Shown one piece after another: positions 7,970 through 17,593 of a stretch of DNA of 42,581 nt (its first letter is position 1; the number at the start of each line of letters is the position of its first letter). The notes below the pieces were generated by a model. The model was not told the origin of the DNA. It ran no database searches and worked only from the letters and a program-made list of their open reading frames with translations. The stretch spans positions 1-42,581 of the forward strand of contig JAKBCC010000021.1 in assembly GCA_021808105.1 (NCBI GenBank). The letters run 5' to 3'. Origin of the DNA: Planctomycetota bacterium. Lineage in GTDB: Bacteria; Planctomycetota; Phycisphaerae; WQYP01. The position numbers were made by a program, and so were the translations under genes.

Positions 7970-9217
7970 TCATGCGACGCGTGCGGAATCTTGCGTCCGC
8001 CGTATCACAGGGGCCATACCCATGGCCGCAAAAACCACGACCAGCGGCATAACCGGAACCCGGTACCGAACCGATCCCAGGAACACCGCGTGCATTAATG
8101 TAAAGTATACGATTGGAACCATCAGGACTCCAAATAAAGGTGACCGTAGGGGGTAGCGGAATAAACCGATGATCGCAAGAATAAAGAGAGGACCATACCA
8201 GAGGGTCAGCGCTATATTGAGCCAAATATTGGCATATCCGCGGGCGTGCAGCCACGGAGACCAGGTTCGGGCGATTTTAACAAATGCTAATTTCACGACC
8301 CGCACCGGATGTTTGACCATATCCGTAAAAGCCCGGTGGGTCCATGCCAGGTCACGCTGACTTTCATTAAGTCGCCGAATCGATGGCGGTATGACCAGAT
8401 CCGATTGTCGCGGGCCGCCCGTGGCTCCCGAGTAGACGGATTCATAAAGGCTGATCCCCTGCATGGTGGTGAATCGGAAAAAATCCTGATGAAACAGGCG
8501 ATCGTTGCGCATCCACCAGGGCAATAGACACACCCCCACCAGCAGCACCGTCAGAATACTGCCCAGCACACAGTTTTTCCGATCTGCGGATTGTCGCGCA
8601 ACCACAACACCCCACAGCAGCAGCGGAAACAGGCACAGGGAAGTCTCTGCACGTATATATATACCTATAGCCCATAAAAAAGCAAAACTGATCCAAAGCC
8701 CCCACCGGTTCGGATTCTGCAAGATCTTGAAAAACAAAAATAGGCTTACCACAAATATACATGTAAACAGCGGCTCGGTCAGCAGGGAAGCCGAAAATCC
8801 GATTCCCAGAGGATCCACCGCCGCCAAAGCGCCGGCAAGCAACCCAGTCGCGGGGGAAACATATCGGCCAAACAGCGATGTAAAACTCGTGGTTAATGCA
8901 CTGAAAACCGCCTGCGCCAGCAGTACCGGCAAATGGCGGAATCCAAATAATGCATAAAAGCCCGCCAGAAATATGGGATAACCGGGCATGCGGCGGGCCA
9001 ATTGCCCATGAATTTCATAGCGGTGGCCGGCGACGATGGCCTTGGCTAAGGCGGAATAATCCGCAGAATCCGGGAGATAGTAGGGATGCACAAGGGCTGC
9101 AATAATCCGCACGATTAAGGCGAAAAGAAATATTCCCGCTACCGCGCGGCGAAAATGCACAGGATCAGCAGCCCAGGAATCGAGGCGGTTCCACATCCGA
9201 ATATACCGCGTCAACAT
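7970..9217 (-). CDS. GT39/ArnT-like integral membrane glycosyltransferase
   Basis: 415 residues with about 10-11 hydrophobic segments. The first periplasmic loop has LPDSADY, the acidic Asp motif of GT-C enzymes (PMT_2 family) that use polyprenyl-phosphate sugars. Such enzymes transfer sugar to lipids or proteins on the outer face of the inner membrane. Its ATG overlaps the end of tilS by 7 bases (ATGTTGA), and the AsmA-like gene follows directly, which suggests a tilS-GT-asmA transcript. The acceptor and sugar cannot be told from sequence. It could equally be called a generic ArnT-like or DUF2029-like transferase. Confidence 0.85.
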   Translation of the reverse strand: MLTRYIRMWNRLDSWAADPVHFRRAVAGIFLFALIVRIIAALVHPYYLPDSADYSALAKAIVAGHRYEIHGQLARRMPGYPIFLAGFYALFGFRHLPVLLAQAVFSALTTSFTSLFGRYVSPATGLLAGALAAVDPLGIGFSASLLTEPLFTCIFVVSLFLFFKILQNPNRWGLWISFAFLWAIGIYIRAETSLCLFPLLLWGVVVARQSADRKNCVLGSILTVLLVGVCLLPWWMRNDRLFHQDFFRFTTMQGISLYESVYSGATGGPRQSDLVIPPSIRRLNESQRDLAWTHRAFTDMVKHPVRVVKLAFVKIARTWSPWLHARGYANIWLNIALTLWYGPLFILAIIGLFRYPLRSPLFGVLMVPIVYFTLMHAVFLGSVRYRVPVMPLVVVFAAMGMAPVIRRTQDSARVA

Positions 9218-10260
9218 GTCATCGGCCTCCGGATTTTATCGCCACTACGGTCGACGCGCAATATATTTATTCGACCCCTGATCACTTTCAGCCTGATCGC
9301 TGCGGCAAAATGAGTCTCGCCCCGCAGTGATCCGGACTGAAGTTTATCCAGTACATCCAGCAACATTGTGGTGTTAATGCAGCCTTCATCCCCGCCGGCA
9401 TCTACAATGGCCATACGCAACGCCAGTGCGGCCGGTGCGGGATGGGCTTGCGCAATCGTATCAACTGCCAGGCTTACCGAATAGCGACCTCGGCGATAAC
9501 GTGCAGACCGCAGCAGTTCGCGGGCATGACGCTTAAGAAAATCGGCGGCGGCTCGGTCGTGCCGGGCGTTGCGCTGTAACAACTCACGAATCCGGGGCTG
9601 ATACGTTTCCAGCGTCGGCAACAATTCATGCCGGATGCGATTCCGCAAATAGTGCGTTTCCTGATTACTCAAATCCTCCCGCCAGGGCTGATTGATCTCC
9701 GTGAGCCATTTTCTTAATTCCGCGCCGGGCCACGGTAGCAGAGGTCGTACCAGCTTAAGGTCTCCGCGCCACTCCATTTCATTGATACCCGCCAGCCCTG
9801 TCACACCCGCCCCACGCAGTAGCCGCATAAGAATCGTCTCGGCTTGATCATCGGCGTGATGGGCCAGCACCAAAGCATCACATCGACCGGCAGCCGCAAT
9901 CGCCAGCAACGCTTTATATCGCCCCTCGCGCGCCGTATTTTCACTGATGATGCGTTTGGCCGCCGGAGTCATAAGATTAATTTTTTTTTCGCGAAACGGC
10001 AGGTCCAGCGACTTGGCCAGCTTTCGGACAAAGGCTTCATCGCACAGAGATTCGGTGCCGCGAAGTTGATGGTTCACATGGCCGACAATCAATTTCCATT
10101 GCCAGTAATCCGATTGATTAATCGCATGTAAAAGCCTCACCAGCGCCACACTGTCCGCCCCGCCGGAGCAGCCGACCAACAGGCGCATCCTTGGCACAAG
10201 CAACCCCCGACGGTGCAGATATTGGTCAAGCTGTTGAACAAGGCCGGCAGGAGCGGGCAT
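9211..10260 (-). CDS. tilS: tRNA(Ile)-lysidine synthase
   Basis: 349 residues from ATG 10260, which has AGGA six bases upstream. The open frame extends further upstream, but that part does not resemble TilS and antisenses the divergent gene. The PP-loop ATPase motif CSGGADSVAL is near residue 30, followed by VGHVNHQLRG, the LAHHADDQAETILMRLLRG signature, and LLPWPGAELR. TilS attaches lysine to C34 of the CAU-anticodon tRNA-Ile2 so that it reads AUA. The N-terminal catalytic domain is complete. The C-terminal region is short, as in the smaller TilS types. The gene ends inside the start of the next gene. A CAU-anticodon tRNA lies at 29292-29364 in this window, but its identity (Met or Ile2) is not settled. 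Confidence 0.95.
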   Translation of the reverse strand: MPAPAGLVQQLDQYLHRRGLLVPRMRLLVGCSGGADSVALVRLLHAINQSDYWQWKLIVGHVNHQLRGTESLCDEAFVRKLAKSLDLPFREKKINLMTPAAKRIISENTAREGRYKALLAIAAAGRCDALVLAHHADDQAETILMRLLRGAGVTGLAGINEMEWRGDLKLVRPLLPWPGAELRKWLTEINQPWREDLSNQETHYLRNRIRHELLPTLETYQPRIRELLQRNARHDRAAADFLKRHARELLRSARYRRGRYSVSLAVDTIAQAHPAPAALALRMAIVDAGGDEGCINTTMLLDVLDKLQSGSLRGETHFAAAIRLKVIRGRINILRVDRSGDKIRRPMTC

Positions 10261-10399
10261 AATACGTCCTATGAAATACCAACGGTATCTTAACGGCACA
10301 GCGTCGTTGCGGCTATCCGATGTGGTTGGCACTATGTCCGCTACGTGGCGGCGGAGCTCGCCGCAGCAACGATCAGTGAAATGGGCTGTATCACGGCGA

Positions 10400-11131
10400 A
10401 TGCGACGATGCCATGCAGGAGTCGTCTCAACCGCGGCAGTGATGCTGTTTCTTTTATCAACACCGCTGGCTGGCGGCCAGAGCCTCAACAGCATTCTTTC
10501 CCACGCCCAAAAGGTACAGCCACCGGGCAACGGGCAATTCAAACCCAACCAGAACGTGCATCCCTTTGGTACCTCCAACAGCCAGACGTCTCTGGATGTG
10601 CGAACCGGTGTGGTCACTCTAAGTAACGGACGAGTATTGTCCGGCCAGGTATGGACAACACTGAAAACGCCTTTCCGGGTCTGGCTGGCGGATATCAAAC
10701 AATATCGTGATATTGACATACGTCTGATTAAAACGATTCAGGTTCACGTGCTCAAGGCCCGGGAAATCCGGGATTGGCGTTATCAGCAGGAGGGCAGCGA
10801 TATTAAAAATTATTCCGGCAAAACCCTGCCGCGACTCAGCTTCGCCTATCGCTTTACCACGCTTCATGGCAAAACCACCACCGGCACGCTTGATGCCCCC
10901 TTGTTCGTCCGCGTGGGCGGCCATACATCCAATCTGATTCTATATAAACGCGTTGAAGGCAAATTGGGGGAGAACCTTTCCTCTGTTATATATGTAAAAT
11001 CTGTTACGCTGAAAGTCACTCCGGCTATCGTGCATTATGCCGCCGGGCTGACACGCCGGCTGCCGTTGATTCACTGGCGGAAGTTGCTGTCAGGACCAGG
11101 CGAGATGTTGAGGAAGAGTGCCACGAAATAA
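10400..11131 (+). CDS. Secreted protein of unknown function
   Basis: 243 residues from ATG 10400. The frame is open from ATG 10271, but the extra 43 residues look non-coding and would overlap the tilS promoter. Starting at 10400 gives a standard signal peptide: MRRCHAGVV, then core STAAVMLFLLST, with cleavage near LAGGQS. The mature part is mostly beta, with VVTLSNGRVLSGQVW near the front, reminiscent of small barrel domains that sense or bind in the envelope, but no family was recognised. It is transcribed alone, divergent from tilS and convergent with ald. The start choice is uncertain because neither candidate has an SD. Confidence 0.65.
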   Translation: MRRCHAGVVSTAAVMLFLLSTPLAGGQSLNSILSHAQKVQPPGNGQFKPNQNVHPFGTSNSQTSLDVRTGVVTLSNGRVLSGQVWTTLKTPFRVWLADIKQYRDIDIRLIKTIQVHVLKAREIRDWRYQQEGSDIKNYSGKTLPRLSFAYRFTTLHGKTTTGTLDAPLFVRVGGHTSNLILYKRVEGKLGENLSSVIYVKSVTLKVTPAIVHYAAGLTRRLPLIHWRKLLSGPGEMLRKSATK

Positions 11132-11164
11132 TTGGTCGAATTACGCTCCGCAACGAGGCCGTCG

Positions 11165-11191
11165 CACCGGCAGAGCCGGCGGCTATGTGAG
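11165..11191. repeat. Dispersed CACCGGCARAGCCGG element, copy 1
   Basis: CACCGGCAGAGCCGG followed by CGGCTATGTGAG. It is nearly identical to 40982-41008 and partly matched at 37241-37257. The core CCGGC-ARA-GCCGG is palindromic. It lies between the convergent secreted-protein and ald genes. Confidence 0.75.
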
Positions 11192-11255
11192 GGACGGTAA
11201 CTTAATTTTTCAGGGGGCTGTTTGCAAAGCGTTCCGAGGCCGGCCGTACCATGCA

Positions 11256-12353
11256 CTAACGGTGATGCGCCGATCCCAGAGCTTTTTCCACTGCGGGATG
11301 GGTAATCTTGCCGGCGTGTATATTTAATCCATCCATCAGGCCCGAATCGTTCTTCGCGGCTTTTTCCCAGCCGTTCTGGGCAATCGCCGCCAGATACGGA
11401 AATGTCGCATTGCACAAAGCAAACGTGCTGGTGCGCCCCACGGCTCCGGGCATATTGGTGACGCAATAATGCACCACGCCATCAATAATGTAAGTCGGTT
11501 CATGGTGGGTCGTGGGCCGGCTGGTTTCCGTGCAGCCGCCCTGATCAATCGCCACATCCACCAGCACACTTCCATTTTTCATTCGCTTGAGGTCATCGCG
11601 TGAAACCAGATGCGGCGCACGGTCGCCGGGAATTAACACCGCCCCGACCACCAGATCCGCATGGGCCAGCGCTTCACGGACGGTTTGGGCATCGGAATAA
11701 ACTGTTGCGACATTCGCCGGCGATACATCACTTAAATAGCGCAAACGTTCCAGATTGATATCCATCAGCGTTACCCGTGCTCCGAGGCCGGCAGCCACTT
11801 TCGCGGCATTCTGCCCGACAATTCCCGCGCCCAGAATCACCACGTTGGCCGGGGCCACGCCCGGCACACCGCCTAAAAGAATTCCCCGCCCCATCATGGG
11901 CTTCTCCAGATATTTGGCACCTTCCTGAATTGACATTTTTCCCGCTATTTCACTCATGGGCGTCAGGCACGGCAAGAGTCCCCGCTTATCCCGAATGGTT
12001 TCATAGGCGATGGCCGTTATGCCCCGCGACATACATTCCGAAGCCAACTGCGGTGCTGCGGCAAAATGAAAATAGGTCAACACCATTTGACCCGAACCCA
12101 TCAAGGGGTATTCAGCAGGCTGCGGTTCTTTGACCTTCACAATTAATTCCGCCTGCCGCCACACATTTTCCGCCGTCGGAATAATTTCAGCGCCCGCCTC
12201 ACGATACTGCGAATCTTCAATCCCGCTGCCCATGCCGGCCTGCGCCTGCACCATCACCCGATGGCCGTGGCGCGTCAGGAATTCCACTTCAGCCGGTATG
12301 ACGGCCACACGATATTCATCACTTTTAATTTCTTTGGGTACACCAATGAGCAT
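11256..12353 (-). CDS. ald: Alanine dehydrogenase
   Basis: 365 residues, full length for the family. It reversibly converts L-alanine plus NAD+ to pyruvate, ammonia and NADH. The N-terminal signature MLIGVPKEIKSDEYRVA is present, as are KVKEPQ (pyruvate-binding Lys) and YFHFAA (catalytic His). The Rossmann motif VILGAGIVGQNAA is near residue 170, and NMPGAVGRTST lies in the C-terminal part. The SD AGGAGA lies six bases before ATG 12353. The lipoprotein gene ends only 23 bases upstream, so the two may share an mRNA. With amt in the same window it points to ammonium and alanine turnover, though the genes are not adjacent. Confidence 0.96.
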   Translation of the reverse strand: MLIGVPKEIKSDEYRVAVIPAEVEFLTRHGHRVMVQAQAGMGSGIEDSQYREAGAEIIPTAENVWRQAELIVKVKEPQPAEYPLMGSGQMVLTYFHFAAAPQLASECMSRGITAIAYETIRDKRGLLPCLTPMSEIAGKMSIQEGAKYLEKPMMGRGILLGGVPGVAPANVVILGAGIVGQNAAKVAAGLGARVTLMDINLERLRYLSDVSPANVATVYSDAQTVREALAHADLVVGAVLIPGDRAPHLVSRDDLKRMKNGSVLVDVAIDQGGCTETSRPTTHHEPTYIIDGVVHYCVTNMPGAVGRTSTFALCNATFPYLAAIAQNGWEKAAKNDSGLMDGLNIHAGKITHPAVEKALGSAHHR

Positions 12354-12376
12354 CTGAATTCTCCTGCAACGGTACG

Positions 12377-12952
12377 TCAGCGGCCATTGGAAAGTGTGGC
12401 GGTGAAGAACCGGCGCTTGGTGCGCAGGGTCAGAGTCAGGGTTCTTTCCGCTGAGCGAAGGGCGGAAAAATCGCCGGTTATGCGTGATGGCCCTATGGCG
12501 TCGACAAAATTTCCACTGGCACCGGTCAGGCGTAAATCGCCTTGTACCAGGGAGGCGTGCATTTCCCGGGCGTGCGGACTGTTATGCAGTCGGACAAAGC
12601 CGGCACCCTGATACATGCCGCATCCATGTGGTGTAAAAATCACATAGCGTATCGTGGCATTAATCGCTGTGCGGACAATGGGAGTTACGCCCGGCACCGG
12701 TGTCCAGAACACCCGCAGAATCATAACCTGCCGCACTGTGCCGCCATGCGGAGTTCGGGTCGTGGCAAAAAGAATAAAATGGTAGGCCTGATTACGGCTG
12801 AAGCGGAAATATCCGCTGGTAAAGTCCGGACGTAGGGCCGCACCACTGCTGGAGCCAACGGGTTTGATGCGCATAGGCCCAAATGATTTGCATCCGGCCA
12901 AAGCCAGCGTTGCGACTAAAAGAGCCAGGGTTATAACGTTTCGTTGCTTCAT
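12377..12952 (-). CDS. Lipoprotein of unknown function
   Basis: 191 residues. A lipoprotein signal peptide MKQRNVITLALLVATLALAGC gives a clear lipobox LAGC with Cys at residue 21. The following KS suggests outer-membrane sorting under the usual +2 rule. The mature part is beta-rich with no recognised domain. It sits between rseP (126 bases upstream) and ald (23 bases downstream) on the same strand. Confidence 0.75.
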   Translation of the reverse strand: MKQRNVITLALLVATLALAGCKSFGPMRIKPVGSSSGAALRPDFTSGYFRFSRNQAYHFILFATTRTPHGGTVRQVMILRVFWTPVPGVTPIVRTAINATIRYVIFTPHGCGMYQGAGFVRLHNSPHAREMHASLVQGDLRLTGASGNFVDAIGPSRITGDFSALRSAERTLTLTLRTKRRFFTATLSNGR

Positions 12953-13078
12953 GCCGATAGCATAATCGCCTTTGTGTTCACGGGAAACTGCCTATCAGGC
13001 TCCGAATTTTCATGCCCATTGCCTGTTGCAATTTCCCAGTGCGGAAACTCTGGAGCCGCGTGCCGAAAAAAGGCAACA

Positions 13079-15187
13079 TCAATGCCCAAAGAAGCTCGGC
13101 AGGTCATTAAAGATGGTCACATATAAAAATATACCCGCAATGAGTGTGATGCCCACAAGTTGAATCGCCGTTTGAACCTTCACCGACAGAGGCCGTCCCC
13201 GGATTTTTTCAATTAGCAGCATCACAAACAAACCTCCATCCAGGACCGGCAGAGGCAGGAAATTGATAACCGCCAAATTGACGGAAATTAATCCCAGAAA
13301 ATAAAGCAGCGTCGTATTGCCCATGCTTTCAGATTCATACAAGATCGGCACAATGCCCACCACACCATGCAGTTCATGCGCCGGAACCGTACCGGAACCC
13401 AATCCGCGCAATGTGGAATACGTGCGCAAAATCCAGTTCCAGGTGTGATTTACTCCCATGGCCACAGCACCATACACGCTGTGGCTTTTCTGCACGCGCA
13501 GGGCCGGCAGCAGGGCTAAGCCGACGCGGTAATGATATTGCCGCAGAAAGTTCATCAGTCTGCCGCCCAAAGGCAAGGTCACCGGGGTGGTTTTTCCGGC
13601 AAAAGTTATCTGGATCGTCTGTCCATTGAATTTTTTGGCCAGAGCAAACAGGTCATACCAATTTTTAACCCTTTGCAATTTCGTCAAGGCCATTCCCTGC
13701 GGCCCGATCGCGGATAACGTCGATCCGGGGCTTACCCCCAGAGCCGCCATCCGATGCGACACACTGCCGATGACGGGCGAAGCAAAATCCAGTCCCATGG
13801 CCACGCCCAGAAATCCTTTGCCGGACTGGCTTTGCGGTGTGCAATTGACCGTGATCTGTTTTTTGCCGCGCAACACTTCCACGGCTATTTTTTGTCCCGC
13901 GTTTTCTTCAATGCTCTTCCGGAACGAAGCAATATCCGGATTGGTCAGCGATCCGATTCGTAAAATGACATCGCCGGCGCGCAGGCCGGCCTTGGCTCCG
14001 GCGCTTCCCGCCTCCACGGCGTCCAAAATAATACGGGGATACATCCCCAGAATCGGCGGCATGGAAGTAACCCAACTGCGGGGAAACAGCGTTGCACTGC
14101 CTGTACTGTGATATATTTTCCCGTGCCTGGACCGCAGCGTAAAGTGCATGACGCGGCCATTAGAAGCCTGCATCACCGCATAAAGCTGGCCCCAATCGCG
14201 CACCGCAACGCCGTCGCAAGTCACGATCCGGCAGCCCGGCCTGAATGCCGCCTGATTGGGATCAAGCTTGACAAGCTTTTGATAATTCGACTTGGACATG
14301 GGCGGGATATTTAGCGACGGCGCGGAAGCCACGCCGATCCCAAGTAAGCCGCCGCCCGGAGGGATGACGGCCTGAAGCTCAACATCACGCAATTGCTTGC
14401 TGCCGTTGGGATGATATTGCAGGTTAATGACCTGCCCGCGCCCGCCCAGAGCCGCCGCCATTTGTAAATCAGGAAACTCCAGAAAGCCACGCGGTTTGCG
14501 ATGGTTAATGGAAACAACATCATCCCCGACATGCAAACCGGCCTTTTGAGCCGGACTGTTGTACGCCACAGAGCCAATAATCGCAGGCTGCACCTCTATA
14601 CCCAGACGAAAAACGATGGCAAATACAACAATGGCAAAAAGGATATTCATCGTTACGCCGGCGGAGATAATTACCATGCGCTGCCAGATGGGTTTTTTAC
14701 CAAAGGATGCGGGGTCTTCGCTGACCTTGGCCGGATCCATGTCATCCTGCCCCAACATGCGTACATATCCGCCGAAGGGCAGCCACGCCAGACGATAATC
14801 CGTTTCTCCCAGCACCGGCCTTTTTACCAGATCAGCCGTGTCCACAGAGGCAGTTGGGGCATCAGTTTTAGCCGGCCCGATTTCGACTTCTCCAAATGAA
14901 AACCCCGCTCCTTTTCGCCAGCCGCACAACCGCGGACCAATGCCCACAGCAAAAACATCACAGCGAACGCCAAAGCTCTTGGCCGCGAGAAAGTGCCCCA
15001 GTTCATGAAAGAAAATAACGGACCCAAAGCCCACCAGCACGAGAAGTGATTTCCACACACTTCCGGCTGCCGTGGCCAGGGAATAGGCCAGGACCAGCGG
15101 CAGGCCGATTGAAAACAGCATCACGCGGCCGCGCCTGAGGTTTCGCCGCAATCTGTGAGTTGTGAGTTGAATCTGTCGGGTTGTCAT
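13079..15187 (-). CDS. rseP: RseP-type site-2 protease (RIP metalloprotease), enlarged
   Basis: 702 residues, well above the roughly 450 of E. coli RseP. The zinc site HELGH is at residues 61-65 in the first membrane helix. The second metal-ligand motif PLPVLDGG ends at residue 652. The region between holds PDZ-like folds: GSVAYNSPAQKAGLHVGDDV around 205-225, and AVEAGSAGAKAGLRAGDVIL in the middle. There is room for a third degenerate one, which explains the extra length. The enzyme cuts membrane-bound anti-sigma factors or remnant signal peptides. Its ATG overlaps the dxr stop (ATGA), a common dxr-rseP arrangement. Codons 5-12 contain a heptamer duplication (TGTGAGT twice at 15154-15167 on the plus strand). 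MLFSIG at codon 23 is an alternative start. Confidence 0.93.
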   Translation of the reverse strand: MTTRQIQLTTHRLRRNLRRGRVMLFSIGLPLVLAYSLATAAGSVWKSLLVLVGFGSVIFFHELGHFLAAKSFGVRCDVFAVGIGPRLCGWRKGAGFSFGEVEIGPAKTDAPTASVDTADLVKRPVLGETDYRLAWLPFGGYVRMLGQDDMDPAKVSEDPASFGKKPIWQRMVIISAGVTMNILFAIVVFAIVFRLGIEVQPAIIGSVAYNSPAQKAGLHVGDDVVSINHRKPRGFLEFPDLQMAAALGGRGQVINLQYHPNGSKQLRDVELQAVIPPGGGLLGIGVASAPSLNIPPMSKSNYQKLVKLDPNQAAFRPGCRIVTCDGVAVRDWGQLYAVMQASNGRVMHFTLRSRHGKIYHSTGSATLFPRSWVTSMPPILGMYPRIILDAVEAGSAGAKAGLRAGDVILRIGSLTNPDIASFRKSIEENAGQKIAVEVLRGKKQITVNCTPQSQSGKGFLGVAMGLDFASPVIGSVSHRMAALGVSPGSTLSAIGPQGMALTKLQRVKNWYDLFALAKKFNGQTIQITFAGKTTPVTLPLGGRLMNFLRQYHYRVGLALLPALRVQKSHSVYGAVAMGVNHTWNWILRTYSTLRGLGSGTVPAHELHGVVGIVPILYESESMGNTTLLYFLGLISVNLAVINFLPLPVLDGGLFVMLLIEKIRGRPLSVKVQTAIQLVGITLIAGIFLYVTIFNDLPSFFGH

Positions 15188-16389
15188 AGAGCCGCCTCCG
15201 CACGTGCCCAGGCGTCCGCCGCCAATAAATCGGCAAGCTGGGGCCGGGCCACAAAACCGTTAGCAAGATGTTTCTTCAATATGCCGGATGTTATGTCAAT
15301 AATTTTACCGAACTGAATTTTTCCGTCACGGAACTGAGCATTAGCCGCTTCATTGGCGGCGTTGGCCACAGCGCCGCTGGTTCCACCGTGACGAATCACT
15401 TCATAGCCGATTTCCAATGCCGGAAATCGGCCGTCCGGCTGTTCAAAGGTCATCTCTTTAATTTTGGTCCAATCCAGCCGGGAACTGCACCCCTGATGGC
15501 GTTGGGGGTGCGTAAGGGCATATTGGATGGCGGTTCGCATATCGGGTGTTCCAAGTTGTGCGATGATGCTGCCATCCACAAATTCAATCATACTGTGAAT
15601 GATCGACTGTGGATGCACCAGCACATCAATTCTTTCCGCGGGCAGATTAAAAAGCCAGTGCGCTTCAACAATTTCCAGCGCCTTATTCATCATTGTGGCG
15701 GAATCAATGGTTATCTTGGGGCCCATCCGCCAATTAGGATGATTTAACGCCTCATCGACCGTGGCTGTTTGCATCTTTTCAGCGGGCCAACTGCGGAATG
15801 GACCGCCGCTGGCCGTAAGAATGATGCGATCAATCTCCCGCGCTTCGCCGGAACGAAGAGATTGAAATATGGCGGAATGTTCGGAATCCACCGGTAGTAT
15901 TGTAGCCCCGTATTTCTCCGCCAGCGGCATAACCAGACAACCGGCCACCACCAGAGCCTCTTTATTCGATAGAGCAATCCATTTGCCGGCCTCGGCTGCC
16001 GCCAGCACAGGTGCCAACCCTGCCGCCCCTACCACCGAAGCCGCCACCACGGCCACATCATCCCGCCGGGCTAACTGCGACACCGCCGCATCGCCGGTCA
16101 GTACTTGAATATCCGTATGGGCCAAAGCCGCTTTAAGTTCGGATAAATCTCCGGTCGATGCCGGTTGGCTTAAAATCACAACTTTTGGCTTAAACGCCAA
16201 CGCCTGCTGCGAGAGCTTCTGCCAATTAGATGCAGCGGCAAGTCCGATAACCTCAAAGGGCTGGCCTTGCGTAGCCAGATGAGCCATGACATTAAGAGTA
16301 TTGGTACCAATCGAGCCGGTGCTGCCAAGCACGGCAATGCCGCGGGGATCCCGATGCAATGCTGCCGCGGTCGAAGATTTTACGTTCAT
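15184..16389 (-). CDS. dxr: 1-deoxy-D-xylulose-5-phosphate reductoisomerase
   Basis: 401 residues from ATG 16389, preceded by AAGGAA at a 9-base spacer. A GTG at 16407 would add six residues but takes in that SD. Dxr is the NADPH-dependent second enzyme of the MEP isoprenoid pathway. Visible are the nucleotide-binding GSTGSIGTNTLNV, SNKEALVVAG, the metal/substrate motif DSEHSAIFQ, TASGGPFR, and the C-terminal HPNWRMGPKITIDSATMMNK. All are intact. It is translationally coupled to rseP by a 4-base overlap. About 175 bases without a gene separate it from the zinc-ribbon protein upstream. Confidence 0.97.
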   Translation of the reverse strand: MNVKSSTAAALHRDPRGIAVLGSTGSIGTNTLNVMAHLATQGQPFEVIGLAAASNWQKLSQQALAFKPKVVILSQPASTGDLSELKAALAHTDIQVLTGDAAVSQLARRDDVAVVAASVVGAAGLAPVLAAAEAGKWIALSNKEALVVAGCLVMPLAEKYGATILPVDSEHSAIFQSLRSGEAREIDRIILTASGGPFRSWPAEKMQTATVDEALNHPNWRMGPKITIDSATMMNKALEIVEAHWLFNLPAERIDVLVHPQSIIHSMIEFVDGSIIAQLGTPDMRTAIQYALTHPQRHQGCSSRLDWTKIKEMTFEQPDGRFPALEIGYEVIRHGGTSGAVANAANEAANAQFRDGKIQFGKIIDITSGILKKHLANGFVARPQLADLLAADAWARAEAAL

Positions 16390-16582
16390 CAAAAGCAATT
16401 CCTTCACGAGCGGAAATCCGCCAATATCGTGATGATAGATTTAATAACGCCATTTGCCAAGGCCGCATCTCTTACCAACGCGGTTTTGTGACTCCGGCAC
16501 GGCGCAGCTTATCCGCCGGCCGGCCCGCGCGTATTTCGAGCAAACCTTTACCGGCTTTGTCGGCGCTTCCCGGGCCGTGCGG

Positions 16583-17593
16583 TCACGCCTTGGCGCATTG
16601 GGCACAAAGTGTCTGGAGTTGGTCATCAAAATAAACTGTGAAACTGTCGGCGGCGCACTTTGAACAGGCCAGCGGTTCAAGTGCTTTGGTTACCGCGTTC
16701 CAGTAAACGCCGATTCGCTTTTCCGCGTTGCGGCGCTGGACGTTGAGTTCCACTCTCAGAGCCGGGGCATCAAGCCTGACCAGTGCCACGGGACGCAGGA
16801 CGGGCCGCAGCGTATAGCGATCGCGCAATTCATCGGTCTTCCGCTCAAGTTCCAGTTCAACCGCACGGGTACGGGCATCTAACTTTTCCATGTCTGCCGC
16901 CCCGCGGATTTTATGATCCGCCGCGTCATCCACCAGTGCATGATAATAACTTTTGAGCCGCTTCATGTCCCGATCCATCCGCTCTTCCAGGCGCTGGACG
17001 AACGCCTGCGAACGCCTGGCGGCCGCAGCGGCGGCCTGGGCCATAACACGCGTCATATCCGGCGTCGTCTCATCGGGGCGCGTGGGATGCGCGTCATAAT
17101 TCGTTAAGGGATCAGGCAGGTCCAACATGGCCCCGGTGCGGCTGTTTCTTGCGAGGCTGATTACGTCCTCCCATTTCTCGTCCGATTCAATGGCGGCGGC
17201 AAAATGCCAGAACTGATACTCCACGCGATCCGCCGAAGCACCGATGACTTTTACCCGCGTATTGGGAAACGCGAAGGCCCGTGCGACCGGTTCATCCATC
17301 GCGGACTTTTTCAGATACAGGGCATCAATTTTCAGGCAGATGGCCGAAGCGTCAGGGGGAAACAGACGCTCTGTACGCTGCAAAAACATCGAGGCAAGAT
17401 TAATCGTCAGGCCGGAATTGACGGATTCCGCGGTGATTTCCGTATTTTCCGGGCATTCCAGAAGTTGCGCGGTCCCGGAAGGCAGAACGGCAAAACCGCT
17501 TTTAAGATACGCCGGCCATTCCACAAGTCCGCCGTTGCGCTCCAACAACGACACGGCGAATGTTTTCAGACGCTGATCCATGGCCTGGCTCAA
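16583..17593 (-). CDS. SNF2-helicase partner with coiled coil and C-terminal zinc ribbon
   Basis: 336 residues, not assigned to a named family. The N-terminal half is mixed alpha/beta. Residues of about 180-260 are a charged coiled coil rich in Ala, Arg, Glu and Lys (AQAAAAAARRSQAF, then a long KLDARTRAVELELERK-type helix). The C-terminus has two CxxC pairs, CSKC and CAQC, about 20 residues apart, a zinc-ribbon pattern. It starts at TTG 17593, inside the helicase stop (TTGA), with GGGGAGGA six bases upstream, so the two are translationally coupled and probably form a complex. The layout recalls the yqhG-yqhH pair of Bacillus (unknown gene beside a SNF2 helicase), but sequence homology to YqhG was not established. 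Confidence 0.75.
   Translation of the reverse strand: MSQAMDQRLKTFAVSLLERNGGLVEWPAYLKSGFAVLPSGTAQLLECPENTEITAESVNSGLTINLASMFLQRTERLFPPDASAICLKIDALYLKKSAMDEPVARAFAFPNTRVKVIGASADRVEYQFWHFAAAIESDEKWEDVISLARNSRTGAMLDLPDPLTNYDAHPTRPDETTPDMTRVMAQAAAAAARRSQAFVQRLEERMDRDMKRLKSYYHALVDDAADHKIRGAADMEKLDARTRAVELELERKTDELRDRYTLRPVLRPVALVRLDAPALRVELNVQRRNAEKRIGVYWNAVTKALEPLACSKCAADSFTVYFDDQLQTLCAQCAKA

Noticed and set aside
10271-10399. N-terminal extension of the secreted protein
   Set aside because: The 43 residues look non-coding and would bury the signal peptide; ATG 10400 gives a normal one.
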